From: Kangiellaceae bacterium
Lineage (GTDB): Bacteria; Pseudomonadota; Gammaproteobacteria; Enterobacterales; Kangiellaceae
Reading direction: 5' to 3'
DNA: 64,000 nt
Assembly (NCBI GenBank): GCA_026196875.1
Contig: JAPHTP010000011.1
Span: 45,181-109,180 of the forward strand
Below the pieces are notes generated by a model that was not told the origin of the DNA, did no database searches, and saw only the letters and a program-made list of their open reading frames with translations. Shown here piece after piece: positions 33,880-41,651 of the stretch. The position numbers and the translations under genes are program-made. How positions within the stretch are numbered: position 1 is the first letter of the stretch; the number at the start of each line of letters is the position of its first letter.

Positions 33880-35940
33880 TTGATTATGAAAATAAATATT
33901 TATCCTTTATTGATAACAATTACCTACCTGCCATTTTTTTCTTCTTTTTCACAGGCAGCCGAAAATGTCAGTTCAGCCCAAACTGTTTGTGAAAATGCGA
34001 TTAAAAAAGGTGATTACTCGCAAGCCCTAAAAGTGTGTCACGACCAGCTTGATAATACCCTTGAAAAGGAAGCACGTACCGGCCTCATCTCGAGCGATAG
34101 CCTGTTTCTCCACCTACATCTTGTGGATATATACCATGCATTGGGCCAAAGCCAACCGGAAACGGACTATTTGCGTAAAGTCAAACAGCATGCTCTATTT
34201 GAACAAGAGCCTAAGGCGGCATACCAGTGGCACCGCAGGATGGGGCAAAAATATTACTTTGCGAAAAACTATGCAAAAGCCAGCACCCATCTATATCGGG
34301 GCCTTGAGTTGGCAAGGCTCGAAGGTGGCAGTAATCTTGAAATGCTTGCAAAAAGTTATAATGATGTCGGCTTAGTCGAGTCACAGCTTGGTAATTTCCG
34401 CGAGGCATTGCGCCATTACCAGAAGAGTTTAGAAATTAAACTTAATTTGGGGGATAAATATCGTGTCGGTACCACTTTAAATAACATTGGCCTAATCTAT
34501 GCGAAGCTTGAAAACACCGAGCAGTCGGTAGCGTATTATGAAAAGGCCCTTGATGCATTTCTTGCTTATACCGAACAAGACAATTTCGACCGCCGCGTGT
34601 TTAACAATATTGATCATGTTTATGAAGACCTGGCGGTTATTTATAATCAACTAGAAAACAATCAAGGAGCTGATAGTAAACAGCAGTCTGTCTACAAACA
34701 AAAAGCTGCGGACTCGATTAGATCGAAAAACTCCAGATGGGCTCAAGCCAGAGCGCTTATCAATATAGCTCGTTTACAGCTAGAAGATAAACAACCAGAA
34801 TCAGCCAGACAATTCTTAGATAGAGCTAACCAACTGCAGGATAACCACCCTTTTGATTTGAGACTCGAGCTTAATCTGCAATGGGCTCGTTATTATTTGC
34901 AAATTGAAGACCATGCTAACGCGATTTCTTATGCCAACGGTGGTGTTTTAATGGCGGAACAAAGAACAGACCTTTTATCATTGGAGAAATTATTCCAAGT
35001 GTTGAGCCAAGCTTATTTGTCAAGTGATATCAAAGCCGCTTACCACTATCTGGAAAAACATGCACAAACTCGAGAACAGTTTTTGGCACAAAAATACAAC
35101 TCAGAATTGCAATCGGTTCAATTGGAGATAGATAAACAACAAGTCGAACACCAATTGATGCAAGAGAAGATCGAAAATGGCGAGAACCGTGCACACATTC
35201 AACGCTTAACTAACTGGACTCTTTTAGCAATAATATTGCTACTGGTGTTTAGCGGCTTTATTATTTTCTTCTGGTTTAAAAAACGTAAAGAAAAACAATC
35301 CTTACTGCAAAGTATTAAATATCATCAACAACAACTGTTATTACTCGGTGATAAGAATCAGAACTTAAGTCAAACCCAACTTGATAAGCAAGCGGTACAT
35401 ATTGAAGAAAGAGTTTCTGAAACTCCTTACATTGAGTCAGAAAAGAAAGTCGAACCGAAACAGGCGATGGACTCTCCTTCAACCTCTCCTTCAACCTCTC
35501 CTTCAACCTCTTCTTCAACCTCTTCTTCAACCTCTCCTTCAACCTCTTCTTCAATTTTCCTCGAGACCACCACAAATGGAGACGCAGAAAAGAGTACCCA
35601 ACAAATCAAACAACGATTGAGAGAAGCACTAGTGGACACTATGTTAACTGCAGTTTCTATTTGGGAAAGTTATACCAAAAGCAATCGAGTTGAATTAGCT
35701 GAAAAAAGCAAAATTTGGACCGTCTCCGTTGATAACGGGACTTTACGAACTCGCTCATTGGACAAGTACTTAAACTTGGAAAAGATCCCACTTAATCCTC
35801 GCTGGCGTAATGTAGCAGGAACCTGTCATTTCATATTGGCGGATCCGGAGTTACCGCCAACTGAGCGCGATAAACTCAACCAAAGCCTGGATTGTGTAAT
35901 GTTGGTAGTCAAAGAGCTATCGATGAATGCGAGCAATTAA
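33880..35940 (+). CDS. Exported TPR-repeat protein with a membrane span and C-terminal domain
   Basis: A hydrophobic start (IYPLLITITYLPFFSSFSQA) looks like a signal peptide. Residues of about 100-400 form TPR repeats, for example YNDVGLVESQLGNFREALRH and LNNIGLIYAKLENTEQSVAY. A membrane span follows (TLLAIILLLVFSGFIIFFW), then a basic coil, a Ser/Thr/Pro linker encoded by a 12-base tandem repeat, and an unknown C-terminal domain with conserved-looking Trp residues. The layout suggests a periplasmic TPR sensor with a cytoplasmic output domain. It is divergent from the patatin cluster. Confidence 0.82.
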   Translation: MIMKINIYPLLITITYLPFFSSFSQAAENVSSAQTVCENAIKKGDYSQALKVCHDQLDNTLEKEARTGLISSDSLFLHLHLVDIYHALGQSQPETDYLRKVKQHALFEQEPKAAYQWHRRMGQKYYFAKNYAKASTHLYRGLELARLEGGSNLEMLAKSYNDVGLVESQLGNFREALRHYQKSLEIKLNLGDKYRVGTTLNNIGLIYAKLENTEQSVAYYEKALDAFLAYTEQDNFDRRVFNNIDHVYEDLAVIYNQLENNQGADSKQQSVYKQKAADSIRSKNSRWAQARALINIARLQLEDKQPESARQFLDRANQLQDNHPFDLRLELNLQWARYYLQIEDHANAISYANGGVLMAEQRTDLLSLEKLFQVLSQAYLSSDIKAAYHYLEKHAQTREQFLAQKYNSELQSVQLEIDKQQVEHQLMQEKIENGENRAHIQRLTNWTLLAIILLLVFSGFIIFFWFKKRKEKQSLLQSIKYHQQQLLLLGDKNQNLSQTQLDKQAVHIEERVSETPYIESEKKVEPKQAMDSPSTSPSTSPSTSSSTSSSTSPSTSSSIFLETTTNGDAEKSTQQIKQRLREALVDTMLTAVSIWESYTKSNRVELAEKSKIWTVSVDNGTLRTRSLDKYLNLEKIPLNPRWRNVAGTCHFILADPELPPTERDKLNQSLDCVMLVVKELSMNASN
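35473..35553 (+). repeat. 12-base in-frame tandem repeat in the TPR gene
   Basis: About seven units of CTCCTTCAAC-CT or CTTCTTCAAC-CT encode a (STSP/STSS) linker. The unit is four codons long, so copy-number change would alter linker length but keep the frame. Confidence 0.85.
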
Positions 35941-36014
35941 AGATAAATTAAAGTAGATTGGTTACGATAAATTCTGACAGTTTTCTACTTTACTACCAAT
36001 AGTCTCCTCTCTGT

Positions 36015-36036
36015 CCCCTCTCCGATTGGGAGAGGG
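36015..36036. terminator. Hairpin CCCTCTCC / GGAGAGGG between convergent genes
   Basis: An eight-base stem lies between the ends of the TPR gene and the minus-strand gene at 36070, where a bidirectional terminator is expected. The sequence resembles the element at 30625-30652. There is no strong T-run. Confidence 0.5.
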
Positions 36037-36069
36037 TTACGGTGCATCTATAAAAATAAACCAATCTTG

Positions 36070-36720
36070 CTACGAGTCCTGATCGCTATCGAGCGTGATC
36101 GGCATGTATCCGCAATTGAAGTTAATTCCCTGGTCCAGGTTGTAGTTAATGTGGTGATCATCTGTCGCACTGCCGGCTTCAACAAAAGTACTTGGAGCAA
36201 GGTACAGGGGGATTAGTCCTGAAGGATAAAGCTCGGCCTCCTGCTGCGCAAGTTGGTGGCAAGTAATAATGGCTGCACTGCGAGCCATGCTAAAGTGGTC
36301 GAACTGGCCACAAGTTTTAGAACCACTCGATTCGCAATCCTTATCAGGATTTCGTTGCACAGCGACTAATTGACCAGTGCGCTGCTGATAATAGTCAACA
36401 TGTGGATGTACTTGTAGCTTAGCTACGATTTGCTCCTTATTCAGCTGATAGTTTGCTACCGGAACAAAGGTCACTGTGCCACTCATCGTTTGATTGGTTA
36501 ATATTTCGCTAAGAAATTCGTGTCCATGACTACTTGAAGATATTAGAGAAGATGCTGCCGTGATCAGCGTAACGGCGATTAAACGCGGATTCGACATTAT
36601 CTTTTGCTTTGTTCTGCGCCTTGCAGTCAAACCTTCGTCAATCAAGTCCTTGTCACGTTCACTTGACCCATTTATTCTCAGTGGTTTAATTTTCGACTCT
36701 CGCATTTTTAACTGATTCAT
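36070..36720 (-). CDS. Exported protein of unknown function
   Basis: A hydrophobic stretch (LIAVTLITAASSLISSSS) lies 46 residues into the frame. The ATG at 36720 has AGGACGG upstream, but an ATG at 36597 would put a signal peptide at the very start; the real start is therefore uncertain. The mature part has six Cys and no family I recognise. It converges with the TPR gene. Confidence 0.6.
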   Translation of the reverse strand: MNQLKMRESKIKPLRINGSSERDKDLIDEGLTARRRTKQKIMSNPRLIAVTLITAASSLISSSSHGHEFLSEILTNQTMSGTVTFVPVANYQLNKEQIVAKLQVHPHVDYYQQRTGQLVAVQRNPDKDCESSGSKTCGQFDHFSMARSAAIITCHQLAQQEAELYPSGLIPLYLAPSTFVEAGSATDDHHINYNLDQGINFNCGYMPITLDSDQDS

Positions 36721-37128
36721 AACTACCGTCCTGATTGTTTTCTGTCTTACTTGATAGAGTTAATCTCATTGTCGAATTTTTAACGGTAAATGTTAAGGAA
36801 GCTACTGGTAAATTCTGGTAAAAATCAGTCTTTTCTCTTTTATTTCAAAAAGATAGCATATCCCCTTTAAACTTGCCGGTTTGGCTTTTACCAATGTTTT
36901 CCGTGGTATTTGCTATTCAAATACTTACTCGATAATTACTCTGAAAGTCGATTGTGAAGCGCATGATGTTATCTGACAAACCGCGGAATGACTTCTGAAA
37001 CAGTGCAAATCAAGTAGTCGAACAAGTCACATCATACCAACCACAATCTAACGAAAACACATAACTTAACTCAAGCTATGTATGGTCAGAAACAGACCTG
37101 CAATTGCAGTATCAACGGGAGATAAAAG
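36721..37128. other. Divergent intergenic region
   Basis: No gene or strong hairpin seen. It holds the promoters for the two exported protein genes on either side. Confidence 0.45.
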
Positions 37129-37584
37129 ATGAAATCAACTCTATGCGCGATTACATTACTAGCAGCTGGCGCATTGGCCGGTCAAACGGAAGCAGCACCA
37201 GTTTCGTCAGCGGGATGGTATTACACTACCGTTAATTATTATAGCGGTTCGCCATCATTCAGCCATATGGGCCCATACAGTGATGAGACAAGTTGCGAGC
37301 AGGCACGCACCGATGACTACGGTGATGGCGGTGCTATACCTTGGGATGGTGGTCCGGGTTGCTTTGAGTTATTCGAAAACCAGATTGACGCTTATAACGA
37401 ATTACTTGAGCATTGGGGTTTAGCCGGTGGCGATGACAATGGAATGCCTTCTGTTGAAGCAGAAATGCATGAAGTTTTAGCCTCGGTAAACGTTCTTATC
37501 GAGCAACATGCAATTCGCGAGTATCGTAAATCGATGAGCGAGTTAAGTAACTTAGGTAAAAGGCAAAGTTCAGGAAAGCGATAA
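37129..37584 (+). CDS. Small exported protein
   Basis: A signal peptide is clear (residues 1-23, ending QTEAA). The mature part begins with aromatic residues (GWYYTTVNYYSG), contains two Cys (TSCEQART and PGCFELF) that could form a disulfide, and ends in a charged helix. CGGGAGATAAAAG precedes the ATG. No family is recognised. Confidence 0.72.
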   Translation: MKSTLCAITLLAAGALAGQTEAAPVSSAGWYYTTVNYYSGSPSFSHMGPYSDETSCEQARTDDYGDGGAIPWDGGPGCFELFENQIDAYNELLEHWGLAGGDDNGMPSVEAEMHEVLASVNVLIEQHAIREYRKSMSELSNLGKRQSSGKR

Positions 37585-37806
37585 GGTTTATTGCACACCC
37601 TGGTAATACTCTGAACACGCTTTAATAGTGGGTTCTTGCCTCAGTAAGAATGACGAAATTCTCGTTTTCTTCGCCTGGGTGAGAACTCCTTGTTTTCTTA
37701 TTTTTGGAGCATGTTAATATTTTTAAAAACCAGCTCACATAATTTTCCTCGGTAATAAGGCTATAATGGCAAAGTCAAAAACAACTAAAACAGTAACGTT
37801 TAGCCT

Positions 37807-38406
37807 ATGCCCGTCTACCGAATACATCCCGATCGTTTAAACTATCAGCTCCTGCATATTTCAGATACTGAAGTCAGAAACAGACTCGGCAACAAATGTC
37901 GATTTCACTTTGATCCTTCTCCGATTAAGTATGAAGATATTTGGCAGTCAATAAGAGTAGATTTTTATGATAGTTCTAATAAGGGCGAAGTTGAGGCAAT
38001 CCCGGACATAACGGTTGGCAACGGTAAAATGTACTTGAGTATAAAAGCCTATGAGTGTTTAGAGGACTTACTTAAGGCTCATGGAGAGTTCTTACCCGTT
38101 AAATATAAAAGTCAGCAAGGTTATTTATTTAACTCTCTAACAACCGCTGACGATAAAAACGCATTGGATGAAAAACTCTGCATTAAAAATGAATGGAATG
38201 AAATGGAGCACATTGGTTTTGTTGAAGAGAAATTGAGCGACGCTCCGATTTTTAGGACCGCATTTGAAAGTTATATGGGTATTTTCTGCCTCGACTCATT
38301 TAAGAATTTGGTTGAAGAATACCAATTAACAGGCATAACCTTTAGCATTGATATTAGTAATATATTTCCACCCGACCCATCAGTTTGTTCCCCAACAAAT
38401 CACTAA
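37807..38406 (+). CDS. Imm11/DUF1629-like protein
   Basis: The 199-residue product matches the usual course of the DUF1629/imm11 family: KMYLSIKAYECLEDLLKAHG, then FLPVKYKSQQGYLFN, a late PIFRTAFES and a final LVEEYQLTGITFSID block. Members are immunity proteins for polymorphic toxins. No toxin gene lies beside it, so it is an orphan here. There is no obvious ribosome site before the ATG. Confidence 0.6.
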   Translation: MPVYRIHPDRLNYQLLHISDTEVRNRLGNKCRFHFDPSPIKYEDIWQSIRVDFYDSSNKGEVEAIPDITVGNGKMYLSIKAYECLEDLLKAHGEFLPVKYKSQQGYLFNSLTTADDKNALDEKLCIKNEWNEMEHIGFVEEKLSDAPIFRTAFESYMGIFCLDSFKNLVEEYQLTGITFSIDISNIFPPDPSVCSPTNH

Positions 38407-38473
38407 GTTTCCATTCTTATAAACTCGACTAAAAGACAATCACTTTTTCTTTAACTCTAGCCCAGTACTATTC

Positions 38474-38495
38474 GACTCCCACTAACGTAGGAGTC
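38474..38495. terminator. Short hairpin between convergent genes
   Basis: GACTCC / GGAGTC arms, extendable past one mismatch, lie between the ends of the imm11-like and serine hydrolase genes. No T-run, so weak. Confidence 0.35.
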
Positions 38496-38518
38496 ACAAG
38501 ACAAAGTACACGGAACAG

Positions 38519-39964
38519 TTAGTTAACTTTCTTACCTTTCATCTGCCGTCCGTTCTGATGCAAGATTACACTGTTGGCAATACCTCCCTCGCCCAACTCA
38601 AAAACAACTTTTGCTTCAACGACTTTATAATAAAATTCTGTTGCGGAGTTAGGAAAGACAGGAAATTTTGGCTGATTGGTTGCCTGGATAAAGAGCCTGT
38701 CACCTTCGTTAGTCACGGTCAAATTAAAGCCTGGCATCAACTGGTATTCACCATTTAACTTAGAGAGTTTTTCTTCAGGTATATTAAGCGGTGTTCTTGT
38801 TAAACGTTCGACTTGAGTGTCAATATTGCCCATCAAGTAAGCACGCGCAATACTTTCTAAATCAACGGCGGTGTTAGCCAATATAACGATTCCTTTTTGT
38901 GTTTTATTATTAAAGCCAAGGAAACTTCTAAACCCTGCGGTTCCACCATTGTGCCAAATATACTCTCCCGAAGAAGACCGAGCCTTTCCAGCTTCTTCCC
39001 CTAATGAGAAAGAACTAATAATCCAGCCTAATCCTATATTGGTCACAGGATTACCAAAATCTGTTTGTATTTGTTGAGCTAAATGAACCGCTTTGCTTAT
39101 GCGTTTTTCCTGTTTAGGATCTTCAACCGGTTTAGCCTTTGACATATTTACGCTTAAGAAACTTGACATATCAAGAATATTTGAAGTTATAGAGCCCGCA
39201 CCTGCCAAAGCGTCAAATCGCCAGTGCTCTACAGGTACTAGCTGACTGTTGTGTCCTTGAATAAGTGAGGCTTGCTTTGATTTTGGCAGATGTACAAAAG
39301 TAGAATCTAACCCCATCGGTTTTAATACTCGTTGCTCTATTACCGATTGGTAACTTGTGCCATCGATTAGCCCTAAAAGGTGACCAAGAAGACCAACACC
39401 GAGATTAGAATATTCTCTTTGGACCTCAGGCGCTCTAGACAACTCATGCTCATTTAAAAAGGCGTAGAGTGATGCTTGGTCATAAGCCGCATAGGGTTGG
39501 GACGAATTAACAGCATCTAAGTTCGAAGGCAATCTTGGCAAACCGGAATCATGAGTAGCTAAATGCTTAAGGGTAATTTGTTTGCCACTTTTACTTGGAA
39601 CTTTGACCTCTTTAGGTAGGTACATCTGAATCGGATCATCTAGCTTTACCTTACCTTCAATCACCATATCAGCCAAAGCAATCGAAGTAAAAACTTTGCT
39701 AATCGATCCAATCTCAAATAGATCCTTAGCCGCTACCATTAGTTTATCATTATTGCTTTGGCGACCAATTGTAAATGTTTTTGCTTCGCCATTCTCAACT
39801 ATTGCTACTGAAGCTCCGACGCCCAACTTTTGTTTTTCAATCTTATCTCTTATTAAAAGTTCGAGCTTATTTACTGTGTCCAGTTTCTGAGCGTAAATAC
39901 TACTCGATATAAGCATAAGAAAGCTTGATATTAGGCAAAACGATACCTTGCAAAATTCTCTCAT
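38519..39964 (-). CDS. Exported beta-lactamase-fold serine hydrolase (class C / penicillin-binding type)
   Basis: A signal peptide (CLISSFLMLISSSIYA) is followed by the three active-site motifs of the AmpC/PF00144 family: S-x-x-K as SISK in FEIGSISKVFT, Y-x-N as YSN in REYSNLGVGLLG, and HNGG in the KTG position. A C-terminal domain of about 90 residues follows the catalytic part, as in many esterase or peptidase members. It could be a beta-lactamase-like esterase or D-amino peptidase; the substrate is not readable. CGGAGAACGG precedes the ATG. Confidence 0.9.
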   Translation of the reverse strand: MREFCKVSFCLISSFLMLISSSIYAQKLDTVNKLELLIRDKIEKQKLGVGASVAIVENGEAKTFTIGRQSNNDKLMVAAKDLFEIGSISKVFTSIALADMVIEGKVKLDDPIQMYLPKEVKVPSKSGKQITLKHLATHDSGLPRLPSNLDAVNSSQPYAAYDQASLYAFLNEHELSRAPEVQREYSNLGVGLLGHLLGLIDGTSYQSVIEQRVLKPMGLDSTFVHLPKSKQASLIQGHNSQLVPVEHWRFDALAGAGSITSNILDMSSFLSVNMSKAKPVEDPKQEKRISKAVHLAQQIQTDFGNPVTNIGLGWIISSFSLGEEAGKARSSSGEYIWHNGGTAGFRSFLGFNNKTQKGIVILANTAVDLESIARAYLMGNIDTQVERLTRTPLNIPEEKLSKLNGEYQLMPGFNLTVTNEGDRLFIQATNQPKFPVFPNSATEFYYKVVEAKVVFELGEGGIANSVILHQNGRQMKGKKVN

Positions 39965-40159
39965 TCCGTTCTCCGTATAATTTATAAATAAGATTAAGTT
40001 TAAAATTCTTGATTGAATAGAGACTAATTTACATCGAGGAATTAGAAGTTACTACGCCAATTACCCGCCAGAGTCACGTCTACTTCACTACAAGCTGCCG
40101 ACAGTCACCCACCATTTCCTTAGTGATTATCCGCCAAATAGCGTTTTTTAATGTCTATC

Positions 40160-40768
40160 CTAGGATTCAGCCCTTTCGAGCTCGTTTAACTGATTTTCAA
40201 TTTTTTCAAGTATCGGTTTAAATTTCTTCTTTACGCCTTGTTTATTTAAAAGATAAATGCCGATTGATAAAATGAAAACAAATCCATAATACGTCCACAT
40301 GTGAGTACCTAGTTGCAATTGGCCGTCTGCATTAATATTAGCGCCCAAAGTCAACAGCATGACACCACTAAATATTGGTGCGATGTACCACACTACAATA
40401 TTGCTTAACAAGCTGATCTGCCTTTTTACTTTAGCTTTCTCGTTCAATAAAAATGATTTAATTCCAACTAATTTATCCGTCTCTGTAACTCTTGTTTTCC
40501 ATAAAATCACGGGGATAAAAATACAAGCTAACAACAAAATAATAAGACCTGTTATTTCCATCCAATGATCTGCCTTCGCTAAACCGTAAAGCCACGCGGG
40601 AATACAAATAACCGCAGCGAAAGTTTCAATAAAATCTCTACGCTTAATTTTTTTATCGAAGCTAATTGTTTCTTTTTCCAGCATTTCGATTGCTGGACCT
40701 AAATCTTGATTACCATCCAGTGCTTCAACTTCCTGAGTCCAGGTTCGTTTCAAATCATCTAGCTTCAT
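40160..40768 (-). CDS. Membrane protein, probable anti-sigma factor
   Basis: The 202-residue product has a charged cytoplasmic N-terminus of about 45 residues, four membrane spans in two pairs and a charged tail. Its start overlaps the stop of the sigma factor gene (TAATG), the usual layout for an ECF sigma factor and its membrane-bound antagonist. There is no zinc-binding anti-sigma motif, so the role is inferred from position. Confidence 0.7.
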   Translation of the reverse strand: MKLDDLKRTWTQEVEALDGNQDLGPAIEMLEKETISFDKKIKRRDFIETFAAVICIPAWLYGLAKADHWMEITGLIILLLACIFIPVILWKTRVTETDKLVGIKSFLLNEKAKVKRQISLLSNIVVWYIAPIFSGVMLLTLGANINADGQLQLGTHMWTYYGFVFILSIGIYLLNKQGVKKKFKPILEKIENQLNELERAES

Positions 40769-41250
40769 TATTCATCTCCTAGGTACTGCTCTTCAAATCG
40801 TAACTTGATTCGTTTAACTCTTACTGTTATTGAGTTTGGTTTAATCCCAATAACTTCAGCCATTTCTGCTATTGACATACCATCCAGATACATCATTAAA
40901 ATATTTGCATCGATATCACCCAATGAATTCATGAATTTTTCTAGAATCTCAGCCTGACATTTATCTTGCACAGAATGCTTAATGGCAGGCAGTGAAACCG
41001 CATTCACTGCTTCTTTAATTTTTCCATGCTTTACCGTTCTACGGACAAAACTAACAGCTGTATTTAATGCAACTCGATACAACCAAGTATCGCGGGATGC
41101 TTCGCCACTAAAGCTTTCAAAGCTTTTCCAAAGCTGCATTAAAATTTCCTGGTATACGTCATCCGCCTCACTAGCTTTTGCGTATCTATTTGCGATATAG
41201 CGAATACGCCGGTGGTTTTCACGAATAACCTGTTCAAATTCCTGCTTCAT
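40768..41250 (-). CDS. ECF-type RNA polymerase sigma factor
   Basis: At 160 residues it has the two sigma-70 regions only. Region 2 is visible as ASEADDVYQEILMQLWKSF and DTWLYRVALNTAVSFVRR. Region 4 is MMYLDGMSIAEMAEVIGIKP followed by the DNA-contact helix. It is translationally coupled to the membrane protein downstream. The target genes are unknown, and it may control its own operon. Confidence 0.93.
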   Translation of the reverse strand: MKQEFEQVIRENHRRIRYIANRYAKASEADDVYQEILMQLWKSFESFSGEASRDTWLYRVALNTAVSFVRRTVKHGKIKEAVNAVSLPAIKHSVQDKCQAEILEKFMNSLGDIDANILMMYLDGMSIAEMAEVIGIKPNSITVRVKRIKLRFEEQYLGDE

Positions 41251-41651
41251 CTTTCTCCTGTTCTCTTACCTGATATAAGAGCGTGGTGATTAGCTGATTT
41301 AATAAGTTAGTCGTGTTGAATTGCCTAAAGTGACAAGGAATTGAAAATAATTTCATCTTTTATCCAAAAGTTTAGTCGAGTTTTCGATTAAGCTGTTGAT
41401 TTTAAAGACTGAAATATTCCGAGTCATTGTAAATTAGGTGCTCCTGAATTACTAAATCGGTGTTTGTGTACACCTAAAACACAAAACCTCCTCCGCCCAG
41501 TCTGAAATAGTTTGCTCCCGACAATTCCTTACATTAGAATTCACTAATTAATAAGAAGGTAATTTAAATACCATCCAGGCCAACAGACTGGTTAGTCGAC
41601 CTTAGTTCGACTGACCTAATAACAAGAATCAGAATCAATACGGAGACATTG
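41251..41651. other. Divergent intergenic region
   Basis: It separates the sigma factor operon from the desulfurase fusion gene. No further gene is seen. A self-regulated ECF promoter would be expected here, but I cannot point to a convincing -35/-10 pair. Confidence 0.45.
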
